The notes beneath the pieces were generated by a model. It had not been told where the DNA came from. It did no database searches and saw nothing but the letters and a program-made list of their open reading frames with translations. Below are positions 43,044 through 53,689 of a DNA stretch of 64,000 nt, one piece after another; the stretch's first letter is position 1, and every line of letters begins with the position of its first letter. The stretch spans positions 1 through 64,000 of the forward strand of contig JAPJBO010000511.1 in the NCBI GenBank assembly GCA_030068145.1, written 5' to 3'. Source of the DNA: Diplonema papillatum. Its lineage: Eukaryota; Euglenozoa; Diplonemea; Diplonemida; Diplonemidae. The position numbers and the translations under genes are program-made.

Positions 43044-43201
43044 GACAAAAATACTCGAGGGACTGCCTTGTAAGCACCTGCTGTGTAGGAAATGCTTGAG
43101 GAGACTGCCAGTTGCGATAGATCAAAGGAGGGAAATGTGCTGTAGCCCACACGAAACACAGGTAAATCTGGGTTTAGTGGCGGGCGTAAGCGTTCAAAAA
43201 T
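43044..43201 (-). repeat. Dispersed repeat copy B
   Basis: About 95% identical, inverted, to 3919-4056. In this orientation one end reads CCTTGTAAGCACCTGC, a good donor-like sequence that also occurs near 26598. The rest up to 43726 is unremarkable apart from poly-C/G tracts near 43540-43590. Confidence 0.65.
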
Positions 43202-43726
43202 AATAAGCATTTATTCGGCAAGATAATAAGAAATTTATCGTCACGCTCCGCAAGCCATTTCCACCTGAGGGAATTTATTTTTCCCAATAAAAAAATAAAC
43301 TGACGTCGTATTTTCTGGAAACGAAGGCGAATGCGTGCGCGCTGTGTGTTTTAGAACCTGGAAACGACAGATTCTCGCGAGGAGACCCACCCTCAAAACA
43401 AACCCTCAAATACTGCCGCGCTCGTCTCGAAGAAACGCCTGTACTCAGCGCTGTCAGACACGCGTTGGAACGGCGCCACGGTGCATGCGTGGGGCCCGTC
43501 CCGGCCGAAAGCCGCGACGAACTGGTTTCCAAACTGGTCCCCCCCCCCAGAAATCGTCTGCCTCGCGCGTGGTCCGCCGCAAGGGGGGGGGAGGGTGATG
43601 TGAAAGCGACCGCCAAGGCCCGTTGAAAACGAAGAGGGTCGTTCGCATCACACACAGTACCGGCCCTCAACGAAGAGGGTCAGGTGTTGACGGGGGAGGG
43701 TTCGGGGGGAGACGGTGGAGACCGTC

Positions 43727-44768
43727 CTAGTAGAAGCGGGATCGGTACGGGCTGCCGCCCGGCGATAGGAGCTTCGGCGAGCCGATGGGAGAGGTGTGGG
43801 TGGACCCCAGGCGTGCCGAGCCCAGCGCGTGCAGCGGCGCCGGCGAGGACAGCGACTCGTAGGCGGCGGCGGCGGCCCGGGCGCGTGCGGGGGACGTCTC
43901 GTAGTATGACGACACGGCGCGCGGAGAAACGTGGTCGACAAGGGCCGGGTGCAGCCGCGTGGGTGAGTCGGTGTAACCCACGGTCGCGGGAGAGACGATC
44001 ACGCGACGAGGCGAGGTCTCGTGGACGGCGCGGTCAATCGTGGCGCGGTGGTAGTTGGCTTGGGCTGCGGCGGCGTCGTACTGAGCGGTTCGAGCAGAGG
44101 CGTAGGCGCTGGCTTCGGCGGTCGAAGCGTAGTCGGCCCTGGCTCGCACGGAGTTCAGGGCGTCCGCCTCCCTGCTGAGGCGCAGCCTCTCGGCCGACGC
44201 GGACTGCGAAGCGATGTCGGCGTAGTCCCTGGCCACGGCTTCCCTGCTCGACGCCCGCACGGCGTGCGCCTGCGACATGGCGAGCGACCCCCTCGACCTT
44301 TCAACCGAGCCGTGTGCCGCCATCGCCTCCGCCCTGGCGCGAGCCTCGGCCGCCGCGCGGTCTGCCAGTTCCTGCCTGGCCGCCGCCGCGGCGTTGCGCG
44401 CAGCTTCGGCCTCGGAGAGGGCCCTTCGCGACTCGCGTTCGGCGCTCGTGTACCGCATGTCGGCGTCCGCCGCTTCCCTGCCTTCGGACGCGGCCCGGTC
44501 GAGCGCCTGCCGGGCGTCCTCCTCGGCGCGGCTCTGCAGGTAGGCCCTGGCGCGGGCCTGCGCCTCGGCAGCCTCCTGCGCCGCCCGCGCCTGGGCCGCC
44601 GACACGCGCGCGTGGTCCGCGTCCCGCCCTGCGTTCGCAAGCCTCGCCAGCGCCTCCCGCTCGACCTCCTGCGCCTCGCGCGCCGCCTGCGCGGCGGCCG
44701 CCGCCTGCTCGAGGATGTCGTGGCGGCGCCTTTCCGCTGCCTCAGCCGCCATTTCAGCGTCCGTCAAC
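43727..44768 (-). CDS. Ala-rich coiled-coil protein C, exon 2
   Basis: Acceptor AG at 44770-44769 (CCCGCCCTCGCAG|G), supplying the third base of an Arg codon. It encodes 347 residues: LTDAEMAAEAAERRRHDILE then a long Ala/Glu/Arg coiled coil, family motifs HGSVERSRGSLA and ASSREAVARDYADIA, the motif SPRRVIVSPATV, and a Ser/Pro-rich tail ending PYRSRFY. The open frame runs upstream past the acceptor to 44854, but that part is intron. Confidence 0.75.
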
Positions 44769-44876
44769 CTGCGAGGGCGGGATCGGGTCAGTCCGCGGTG
44801 CAGCCGTGAGCGCACTCGTTCACGGTTTCGTTGAAGCATGGAAAATGCAAACATGTGTAGAACACCACAAGTACGG

Positions 44877-44908
44877 TATGCATGTCGATGCTAGCATCAA
44901 CATGCATA
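44877..44908. repeat. 32-bp near-perfect palindrome in an intron
   Basis: TATGCATGTCGATGCTAGC continues into its own complement, with one mismatched pair over 32 bp. The core GATGCTAGCATC is the same as at 4098-4113. It lies in the 360-bp intron of Ala-rich gene C. Confidence 0.75.
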
Positions 44909-45128
44909 AGAGGCCTGTATTAGCCTACAAAAGCCTGTTAAGCCTATGATAGACTAGAATATTTGCAGAGACGCTAGTCACTAGGTGACTACCTCTTCGA
45001 TCGTACCGTGACGTGCTGTGACAGACTGACGGCAACTCGAGGCACGGGAAACAAGGGTGGCTCAATCCAAAATCAACCAGAGCCACAGGTGGAAAACAGG
45101 GGGGGGTGTGAGAGGGGAAACGGCAAAC

Positions 45129-45760
45129 CTGCCCCGTCCTTGCTCGGCGACGACGGCCGACTCCCGCGCGAGGTCGGCGGCGGACTGCGAGTGCGCGCGG
45201 CGGCGCGCGGCCTCTGCCTCGGCGGCCGCGGCGCGGGCGCGGCGGATGGAGGCTTCGGTGGCCTCGCGGGAGCGGGCCGCCTCGAGCTGCGCGGCGGTCG
45301 CGTACTCTTTGGAGGCGAGGGCATCACGCTCTGCGGCGGCGCGGGCCGCGGCGCCGGTGAGGTACTGCTGCGACCGCAGCGACTCCTCCGCCGCCGACAG
45401 CTCGTGGGCGGACCGGTCGTACATGTCGCGGTCCTGCGCCGCACGGTCCGCAGCCAGCTCGCGCTCGCGCCGCGCTGAGTCCCACTCGACCGAAGCGCTG
45501 CGCTCCCTCGCAGACGCGGCAGCCGCCGCCCGCTCGGCCAGCGCGGCCCTCCCCGCCTGGGCCAGAGCGTCGCCCCGCGCCGCGAGCGCCGACGCGCTCG
45601 TCGCGCTCGCGTGCGCGCCCAGCACGCCGGCCCGGCTCGAGGCGTCGAGCGCGCTGTAGTGCGCGCCGACCTCGTTCTGCGCGTGCTGGTGGCTCAGCAC
45701 CGAGTGCATAGGATCGTCGATCAGCACGGAGCTGCCGTACAGTCTCGGGGAGAGGGCCAT
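45129..45760 (-). CDS. Ala-rich coiled-coil protein C, exon 1 (557 aa when joined)
   Basis: ATG at 45760 (MALSPRLYGSSVLIDDPMHS). The donor reads GGGGCAG|GTTTGC with GT at 45128-45127. The exon is 632 bases and leaves AG, completed by G from exon 2 (Arg). The joined length of 1674 bases is 558 codons with the stop. The exon encodes Ala/Ser/Arg/Glu-rich coiled coil with evenly spaced charged residues. This is the family member with the shortest intron and the only one without a tandem array in it. Confidence 0.75.
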
Positions 45761-46832
45761 TGCTGCTGCTTCTTTTTTTTTTTTTGGCGGTGGAGGGATA
45801 CAAGGGTTTTGGAGTTTGGGTTCTCTTTCTGTTTCTTGAAAGATCCACTGTGAGTTTGGGTTGTTCTAAGTTTGCAGCGTTCCGTGCACGCCGGTGGGTG
45901 CTGACTGGGAGACAAAGCTTGTCCTGTATACTGTATCGGGCTAAAATTCTACTCATGTTCGAGCCAGCCCACCTTGGGAACGAACTACCTTTCGTGCTGC
46001 CTTCTTGTCGTGGAACCAAAACCTGGATAGCCACAAAGTGTTTGGCAGAGTTGCACGCGCTGCTCCCTGGCCACCGTTAGATAGACCGTTCTTCAGGTCG
46101 CTGTGTCCTGCGAACGAAGGGAAGGGGAACAACAGTTTCGAGACAGTTTTCGGGCTAGCTGAAGGCACTCCGTGTACGCTGCGTCCTGCAGGCCATCGTT
46201 CGAGTCTTCATGGGCTGTGGCAGACAAGCGACGATATCCCGCCGCTGCCCTCAAAAGATTGGCGGCGCGTGCGTCGTTTTGGATCTGTAAACTTTGGTGG
46301 ATTGATTGTGAGTCCCTTGGTTTGGTTGGCCTCGTGATCGACTCTCGCCGGGGCTCTGAAAGGACGCTGTCAACGCTGCCTGCTGGAGACACGATGATGT
46401 GCACGTTCGCGCATTTTGGTACCTTTAGCGTATTGCCGTATCGAGTCGACTCAATGTCGGAGCCATCGCAACGAATAGTCACATCACGTTGGCAGTGCTT
46501 GCTCGGTGTCGGTGACAAGAAACTGCTACGAGTAGTCGAGACGTTTTGAAGATGGACTCCCTCCGAGACCTTTCGCCGGGGACGCGTCCCTGGTTAACCG
46601 AGTAGTGGCAAGGCACCGACGCGGCGCAGCACCTCCCCAACATCCCCGTACAGGCTGCACACCTAGTCATCGTGATCTCGATCGCGGAAGGTGTGCAGAA
46701 GTCGCTCGCAGAACTGCAGAGCCAAAACCTGTACGCAGTTGTGAAAGGCTGCGTCGCCAGGTACCCACGCACAAGAGAAACAAAACTGATGGCAGGCCGG
46801 CCCGAGAAAGCCCGAAGGCTGCGGCCGCAACG
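45761..46832. other. Intergenic, no gene seen
   Basis: Short frames only. Poly-T tract at 45768-45785 just upstream of gene C. I see no repeats shared with the rest of the window. Confidence 0.45.
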
Positions 46833-48194
46833 CTATACCGGTTCCACATCGCTACCCGAGTCCGACGGCTGCCAATCTTCCCCGTCGTCTGCATCGGGAA
46901 ATGCAGCAGGCACCTCGCCCTGGGCTACAGACCTGCCTGTGCAGGTATTGACAAGGACGAACCCGGACAAGATCATCAGAGCCCCGCACGTGTACGGTAG
47001 ATTGTAGCTGACATCGGACATGATGACGTCGGAGATGAGCCCGAAGGGGATCGTGAGCGACAGGGCCAAAGTCGCTACAAGCGGCGACGTGAGAACAACG
47101 GCCTTCGCCCATAGCACATCGGACAGGTTGGTGCCGATCGCAGAGTTTATGGCAAGAAGAAGAAGGACGCGGCCCGGTGGGACCTCGAAGGTCTCCCATC
47201 CAAAAGCGTGCAGGGCCGCCAGCACCGGGAGCCCGCCCACGAGGACGATCAGCCCGACATACCCAAACAACATCGGGATGATCACCTCCTCAGGCACCGC
47301 GCGCCTTATGTGCACCGTGTACACCGCATAGCAGCAAGCCGACAGCAAAGCGAGGAGGCTCCCTTGGAAGCGCTCCTCCTCGCCGTCGGATGTCGCGTTG
47401 CTGCCAGCATCAGCCCCGAACTTGTCTTTGGTCGCAATTGCCCATCGATGGTGGTGCCTACTGTTCCCACCCGCCGCGGCGTCGGGGCTGTCTTGCAAAA
47501 AAGTGCCGAGCGTGTCGTGCCAAGCCGCGCCGGATAACACCGAAGGGAGTGGGGTTGTCTCAAGATCGCGATGCCAGCTGTCGTTGGTGCGAAACCTATC
47601 AACTTCGAGGAAGAGGGGTTGCGACCTGCCGCTGGTCTGCGCGGTGCTAACCAGTAAGGGGTCGTTGTGGGCAACGAGCACGGTTCCGGCGAGCGTCATG
47701 AAGACAGAGGCGACACTGGTGACTGCCAAGGGCTGCGCGAGGAAAATCGCTGAAAGGAGCATCGTCCACAGAGAGCTCGTGTTCGAGAGTATGGTAACGG
47801 AGGCCACGGAGGCTTTGGAAAGAGACAAGTTGAACGTGTAGTTGGCGGCGACCCACAGAGGGGAAAAAGACAAAGCTATGCGGACGTACGACCGCCATGT
47901 TAACGGGGCCGCCTGCTCGCTGCCGTCCGTTGGCTCGTCCGGCAAAGGCGCGTGGGGGGCGGCGTCCGCCCAGGGAGTCACGGCGCGCCACTCCTTCTTG
48001 CACGCAGCACCCAGCAGCCAGAAAGAGAAGCCGACTGTGTTGAAATACGTCAAAAAGAACGGCTTTTGGAACGACGACTCAAACACAGCTTGGATCAGGT
48101 GGCTTGCGGCCACCCATATCAACGCAACGAGAACCAGAAGAGCGAGCCCGACTGCGTAGTCCTTTTCAACAGCCAAGGACGGCAGGGTCGCCAT
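46833..48194 (-). CDS. Drug/metabolite-transporter superfamily protein, SLC35F5-like (453 aa)
   Basis: True ATG at 48194 (MATLPSLAVEKDY); the preceding TTG is not a start. About ten hydrophobic segments occur in two halves. The first half has the helix LALLVLVALIWVAASHLIQAV and the run SVASVTILSNTSSLWTMLLS. A large hydrophilic loop follows (about residues 180-265). The second half has GSLLALLSACCYAVYTVHIR and the signature LLAINSAIGTNLSDVLWAKA, then VVLTSPLVATLALSLTIPFG. These are hallmarks of EamA/SLC35F5-type carriers, which sit in endomembranes. The substrate cannot be told. The gene has one exon. Confidence 0.9.
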   Translation of the reverse strand: MATLPSLAVEKDYAVGLALLVLVALIWVAASHLIQAVFESSFQKPFFLTYFNTVGFSFWLLGAACKKEWRAVTPWADAAPHAPLPDEPTDGSEQAAPLTWRSYVRIALSFSPLWVAANYTFNLSLSKASVASVTILSNTSSLWTMLLSAIFLAQPLAVTSVASVFMTLAGTVLVAHNDPLLVSTAQTSGRSQPLFLEVDRFRTNDSWHRDLETTPLPSVLSGAAWHDTLGTFLQDSPDAAAGGNSRHHHRWAIATKDKFGADAGSNATSDGEEERFQGSLLALLSACCYAVYTVHIRRAVPEEVIIPMLFGYVGLIVLVGGLPVLAALHAFGWETFEVPPGRVLLLLAINSAIGTNLSDVLWAKAVVLTSPLVATLALSLTIPFGLISDVIMSDVSYNLPYTCGALMILSGFVLVNTCTGRSVAQGEVPAAFPDADDGEDWQPSDSGSDVEPV

Positions 48195-48540
48195 CAATGC
48201 CCGCGCGTCCGGCTGCAGACTTCTTCAAGCGGCTCCTCAACCCCAATGCACAGAGCTTGCGTAGCCACTCACACGCTAGCAGCTCCACCCGCAGCAGCCT
48301 CGACTGCGCAGTGGAAGTCTAGACTTCCACTGCGGAGGACCGCGCTACTCTGCGGTATCCTCGAGCGAACGGAGCCCTTTTCTTCGGTGACTCCGTCGTG
48401 GACTCAACCACTCCTTTTGGCGGCACGTTCTTTTAATACCTGCCGGTCTCTTTTGTAGTGGTTTGTCTTTCGCGATAAAATCGTCAACATTACCCTTATT
48501 ATTGACAGTACACGCTGACAGGCTAATCTGCTGCACTTGG
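48195..48540. other. Upstream region of the transporter gene
   Basis: No gene. At 48303-48335 an inverted repeat surrounds GTGGAAGTCTAGACTTCCAC, a perfect 20-bp palindrome extended by imperfect GCGCAGT/ACTGCGG arms. Confidence 0.5.
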
Positions 48541-50345
48541 ACGACCGATCAGCGGGGAGCCGTGCACTACTGAAATGTGTGCCTCCCAACCCAAAACACG
48601 GTCTATAGGACTATTGTATAAGTTGATGCGAGTTCATGCTGGCTGCACGCTGCTTCGTTCATTTGCATGAATGTTTGACGCATGGTAGTCCCAGCCCTCG
48701 TCATAGCCACAAAGGACGTCGAGGATGAAGGATGGAATATGCGTAACGCAGCAAAGGACGTGAGTCCTCTGCTGCTTTGATTTACGACCGATCAGCGGGG
48801 AGCTGTGCACTACTGAAATGTGTGCCTCCCATCCCAAAACACGGTCGATAGGACTATTGTATACGTTGATACAAGCGCATGATGTTCAACAAAGTGCTTC
48901 GTTTACTTCTACTTGCATGAATGTTTGACGCATGGTAGTCCCAGCCCTCGTCATAGCCACAAAGGACGTCGAGGATGAAGGATGGAATATGCGTAACGCA
49001 GCAAAGAACGTGAGTCCTCTGCTGCTTTGATTTACGACCGATCAGCGGGGAGCTGTGCACTACTGAAAGGTGTGCCTCCCATCCCAAAACACGGTCGATA
49101 GGACTATTGTATACGTTGATACAAGCGCATGATGTTCAACAAAGTGCTTCGTTTACTTCTACTTGCATGAATGTTTAACGCATGGTAGTCTCAGCCCTCG
49201 TCATAGCCACAAAGGACGTCGAGGATGAAGGATGGAATATGCGTAACGCAGCAAAGAACGTGAGTCCTCTGCTGCTTTGATTTACGACCGATCAGCGGGG
49301 AGCTGTGCACTACTGAAAGGTGTGCCTCCCATCCCAAAACACGGTCGATAGGACTATTGGATACGTTGATACAAGCGCATGATGTTCAACAAAGTGCTTC
49401 GTTTACTTCTACTTGCATGAATGTTTGACGCATGGTAGTCCCAGCCCTCGTCATAGCCACAAAGGACGTCGAGGATGAAGGATGGAATATGCGTAACGCA
49501 GCAAAGAACGTGAGTCCTCTGCTGCTTTGATTTACGACCGATCAGCGGGGAGCTGTGCACTACTGAAAGGTGTGCCTCCCATCCCAAAACACGGTCGATA
49601 GGACTATTGTATACGTTGATACAAGCGCATGATGTTCAACAAAGTGCTTCGTTTACTTCTACTTGCATGAATGTTTAACGCATGGTAGTCTCAGCCCTCG
49701 TCATAGCCACAAAGGACGTCGAGGATGAAGGATGGAATATGCGTAACGCAGCAAAGAACGTGAGTCCTCTGCTGCTTTGATTTACGACCGATCAGCGGGG
49801 AGCTGTGCACTACTGAAAGGTGTGCCTCCCATCCCAAAACACGGTCGATAGGACTATTGGATACGTTGATACAAGCGCATGATGTTCAACAAAGTGCTTC
49901 GTTTACTTCTACTTGCATGAATGTTTGACGCATGGTAGTCCCAGCCCTCGTCATAGCCACAAAGGACGTCGAGGATGAAGGATGGAATATGCGTAACGCA
50001 GCAAAGAACGTGAGTCCTCTGCTGCTTTGATTTACGACCGATCAGCGGGGAGCTGTGCACTACTGAAAGGTGTGCCTCCCATCCCAAAACACGGTCGATA
50101 GGGTTATCGTATAAGTTGATACAAAAGCATGATGTTGCACTTTGTTGCTTCGTTTACTTCTACTTGCATGAATGTTTGACGCATGGTAGTCCCAGCCCTC
50201 GTCATAGCCACAAAGGACGTCGAGGATGAAGGATGGAATATGCGTAACGCAGCAAAGGACGTGAGTCCTCACGACCGATCAGCGGGGAGCTGTGCACTAC
50301 TGAAATGTGTGCCTCCCATCCCAAAACACGGTCGATAGGGCTACA
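48541..50345. repeat. 250-bp tandem array with 500-bp dimers
   Basis: Eight starts of CGACCGATCAGCGGGGAGC near 48541, 48785, 49035, 49285, 49535, 49785, 50035 and 50275. Alternate units share variants (TTTAACGCATGG with TCTCAGCCC against TTTGACGCATGG with TCCCAGCCC), so the middle part repeats as near-identical 500-bp dimers. The edge units are shortened or diverged. Confidence 0.9.
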
Positions 50346-50463
50346 AAGCCGGCGGAACCTACTTTACGATTGAAGTTCGCTGTAGAATTGACACGTATGG
50401 CGGTGCTTTGTGTCGCTTCCGGAATGTGATTACACCGCCGCAGTCTTCATCCACTTGTTCATC

Positions 50464-50590
50464 CAGAAACGGAAGTTCCTCTCGTGCTATCCCGTGTTGC
50501 CATCGGAATGCGCTGGGCCTGATGGACACTCACCACCATTGTATGCAGCCGACCTGCCTTACGACGGTCTCAACCAGCTCACGCTTTCTT
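50464..50590 (-). rRNA. Decayed 28S rRNA 3'-domain fragment
   Basis: On the minus strand it reads GCGTGAGCTGG, then GAGACCGTCGTAAGGCAGGT, then GCGCATTCCGATGGCAACAC and AGCACGAGAGGAAC. It aligns in order with the better-preserved 28S piece at 58953-59163 and with the conserved eukaryotic GAGCTGGGTTTAGACCGTCG ... TAGTACGAGAGGAAC segments. Confidence 0.65.
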
Positions 50591-51636
50591 GCGACCGTTC
50601 GTGCTTCGATGGACGCCGCAGGTGTTGGACACGGGAGAAAAGGGAAACGTGCGGGTTGTCAAAATGGACAAACACAAAACACTGGTTGGTGGGTAAGGGC
50701 GGGGGGTCGGTACAGAAAAAGCAAAGAAAAATGGGCAAGGCCTAAGTGTGCAGCGACACTGGGGAACCTGCGCCCCACGTGCTCAAGAAAACTCCTCTCC
50801 GAAGGCTACTAACTAAGCTTCGTTGAGCAACGCGGCGCGCTTTCATTGGTTCCCCCGGAGAGAGCGGGGGCCCCACTCTCTTCCTCTTTTTCCTCGCTCG
50901 CCCCTCTCGACTCAAACTCCCTGTATTTTTCCGTTCCTGTTCGGGTCCCGCTGGGCGCCGGGCCGGTCGGGGATGGATGGAAACTGGGAGAAAAACAAAC
51001 GCGAGCCGGTTCGCTGAACGCGGGTCTTGTTGCAGAGGCGCCTCGTCGTCGTCGACCCGGGGGAACGAACGTCGGGAAGGAAACCAGGGATCTGCGGGAC
51101 GACGAGAAAGCGAGGGGTGTGGGTTGTGTGGTCGGGGGTCGCACGAGCGGCGCCCGGTCGGACGGCTTTGTATGGGCCTGGTATGTTCGAGCGGCCGCGG
51201 AGACGAGGGATCGCAATCTGGGAACGAGATCACGACCCCGACACGTTTTACAGGAACTAAAGAGAAAAAGAAGAGAGAGAGAAAGGAAAAAAAAAAAAAA
51301 AAACACTGCGGCAAGAGGAACTGGACGAAGAAACGGCAAGAACGCTTTTCCGGAGTTGGGACGAGGCACGCGTTGTTAAAATAAAAAAAAAACGAACCGT
51401 CGCTGCGATCAGTGTCGACTGGCCAAAAGTGTTTTCGTTGTTCTTCGCGTGTACAGGGTACTCTCTGCGGGGGTTTCCTGTGCGTACTAGCCCTTTTTCG
51501 TTGGCCACTTCGTTTTCTGTTTTTTCATGTGTCCCCGTTGTTCCGGAAAGGTTCCCGTCAGTACAGGTGTACTACTAAAAGTGGAACAAAAAGCTACGTC
51601 GCTCGGTCGAGCTTTTCTACCTCGGCAAACGGAGGA
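50591..51636. other. Intergenic, downstream of the H1-like gene
   Basis: Overlapping frames on both strands without coding character; A-rich tracts at 51285-51303 and 51380-51392. Confidence 0.45.
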
Positions 51637-51951
51637 TTACTTCTTCGGGGAGGACTTCTTGGCGGAAGACTTCTTGGAAGAGCCCTTCTTGCCCTTCTTC
51701 GTCCCCTTAGCCTTCTTCCCCTTGGCCTTTTTGCCGGTCGCCTTCTTGTTTGCGGCCTTCTCCTTGGCCTTTTCCTTCTTGGCCTTGTCTGCCGCCTTGA
51801 TCTTCGCTAATTTTTCGGCGGACTTCAGGGCCGCCTTCCTCTCCACGGCCCTTGCTTTGCTGGCCTTCGACTTCTTCGCGTCGACAACCGGCGCCTCAAT
51901 GACGAACGGGGTACGAGCCTTGGACACGCGCGGCTTCATGACAGCAGACAT
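51637..51951 (-). CDS. Lys/Ala-rich histone H1-like basic protein (104 aa)
   Basis: ATG at 51951 (MSAVMKPRVSKARTPFVIEA). Residues from 25 on are almost entirely Lys, Ala, Ser and Gly, with AKK/KAK spacing and a KKSSAKKSSPKK end. It has the composition of an H1 C-terminal domain but no globular winged-helix domain, as in the small H1 proteins of some protists. It likely binds DNA non-specifically in the nucleus. The two divergent H3-like genes 4-6 kb away lie on the same strand. It could alternatively be a basic nucleolar protein. Single exon. Confidence 0.7.
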   Translation of the reverse strand: MSAVMKPRVSKARTPFVIEAPVVDAKKSKASKARAVERKAALKSAEKLAKIKAADKAKKEKAKEKAANKKATGKKAKGKKAKGTKKGKKGSSKKSSAKKSSPKK

Positions 51952-51994
51952 TTTGTTGTTGTTTTTTTGTGAAAAGAGGGATTGGTTTTTCCTA

Positions 51995-52309
51995 GTACAA
52001 GTTTTGCGTGCACGGTGCGTATAAGTCGACCTTTGAGTGCGTGAGCCCCCCCGAAGAAAGGTCCATCACACTAGTTGCAGGCTACTTAGCCCGAGTCTCT
52101 GGGTCGCGTCCCCCTCCTTCTCTTGGTCGCCTGGTATTGCGTCTTGTTGGTCCGTCCGGGCTGGTCGCTTCGCGCTTCCCCTTCGTCTTGCATCACCTCG
52201 TCTTCACTCCCTGCCGCACGGGCTTCTTCGGTTTGTGCCACCTGCGACGCGGGCCGCATTGCTGCTCGTCTGCGCGTCGTCCTGGTACAAGTTTTGCGTG
52301 CACGGTGCG
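51995..52309. repeat. Pair of 25-bp direct repeats upstream of the H1-like gene
   Basis: The sequence GTACAAGTTTTGCGTGCACG and its next five bases occur at 51995-52019 and 52285-52309. The nearer copy is 44 bp upstream of the ATG, so it may be a promoter element or part of a 5' flank duplication. Confidence 0.6.
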
Positions 52310-52755
52310 AGTTCAGGAAGCCGAAGACCCGGCGGAGAGGAACGCGTGAGTTATTCAAAGTGTTAACGCGGGGAATCTCTTCAGCGAGAAGCGGAGAACG
52401 CACGTTACCTCATGTTCACTAAACCTCGACGACTACGCAGCAGCATTCCCGCAGTGAGACTGTAAAGCTATTCGATTGGTGCTGGGCTTGCCTGGTGCTG
52501 ATCTGCTGCGACGCTAGGTTTGTGCAGAAGGAAGGGGGAGAGAATGGCGGTGGCCGGCTTTGCGGCCTAGGGAACGGTATTCGAGTGCGCAGTCCAGCAC
52601 ATTCCGCATGGGGGGGTTTCGTCCTCCATGCAGGGCTGGTTGGCTAGCGACAACCTGCGACGTTAGTGGCCTGTGGAGGCCGCGACTCCGGCCAACGTGG
52701 CCAAAAAGTACACAGAACTGCTGAACAGCCCCTTTTTCTGCTTCCCGGTCCAATG
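52310..52755. other. Intergenic, no gene seen
   Basis: No coding frame of note. Confidence 0.4.
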
Positions 52756-53316
52756 TGAGCCAGTCCGCCTATCCATGGAAGTGCGTCGAACTGCCTGCAG
52801 CCTATCACAGTATAAGCACTCTGTCCCCGGCTATCGTCCGCGAAAGATGGCACATCACGTGCGAAGCCGGCGATGCAGACTACCGCCGCGGATTACTTGC
52901 ATTCTAACCCAAACTATCCCAAGAACGAAGAGGTAGTCATCTCGTGGCTCCTGCAGGCCACATCGCAACAAGTACTCTGCATTCTAACTTCAAAATCAAC
53001 TAACCCAAGCTGGGCCGGGGCAGCAGGACACCTTGTCCAGGTGGGTAGCGTCACCTCCCCGATGCGAGCTGATTGCCGGATGGATGCGGGCAACTGCACC
53101 TTCGTACACCCTCTGGGTGGCTTCCAGGTAACGTCGATCGGGGGGTTTGAAACATGATGATGAATATCAAAAGCCTGCACCCACGCGGTGTTGACTGTGG
53201 CTGGTCTTTGTAAGGGCTGCGTTGATGCTACTTTGATCAAACTCACACTAAGGTGAAACTAACCCAAGCTGTTACAGTCTATCAGCAGTTTATCAACCGG
53301 GGGGTGGACCGGCTCA
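52756..53316 (+). mobile_element. Diverged, longer relative of the MITE
   Basis: The left part (TGAGCCAGTCCGCC, then GTCGAACTGCCTGC and CTATCACAGT) and the right part (GTCTATCAGCAGTTTATCAA, then GGACCGGCTCA) match the two ends of the 177-bp MITEs. Between them lie about 450 bp not present in the short copies. Either this is a longer ancestor-type element or a MITE was split by an insertion. Confidence 0.5.
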
Positions 53317-53689
53317 CTATGGTTTGTTGGCAGCTTGAGACTGCTTTCGCAAAAGTTTGTGTTTCTACGGTCTAAGAAGCTACCGTCTGGCTTAGGCCAG
53401 ACGTTCGGGCTCGGGTTGATATCCTAAGCTCGGTATGCAGACCTTGGTCTCGAGTGGAAAGGCGCTGTTTCCTTCGGAAAGCAAGTCCAGCAAGGACAGT
53501 GCTAATTGGACGCCGTCTTTAAGGCATGAGCGCGCACAGAATGTCCCGGCTGACTGGGCCGGGATGCATCCTGCTTTGCGTGGCAGCAAACGTGGGAAAA
53601 TCGCGAAGTCCGTCGTTCTGAAGTTTTGGGCCTGTGTGGAGGGCACGGCCCAAAAATGCAACAGAACGGACAGGAACGACGACGCAACT
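53317..53689. other. Intergenic, no gene seen
   Basis: Downstream flank of the membrane-protein gene; no coding frame, no clear repeat. Confidence 0.4.

Noticed and set aside
44769..44854. N-terminal extension of Ala-rich gene C exon 2 from an in-frame ATG at 44854
   Set aside because: It is Arg-rich sequence from the intron; the acceptor at 44769 joins exon 1 in phase and restores the family plan.
53370..53410. Further 28S 3'-domain fragment (GAAGCTACCGTCTGG)
   Set aside because: The match is about 15 bases and then drifts; not enough to call.
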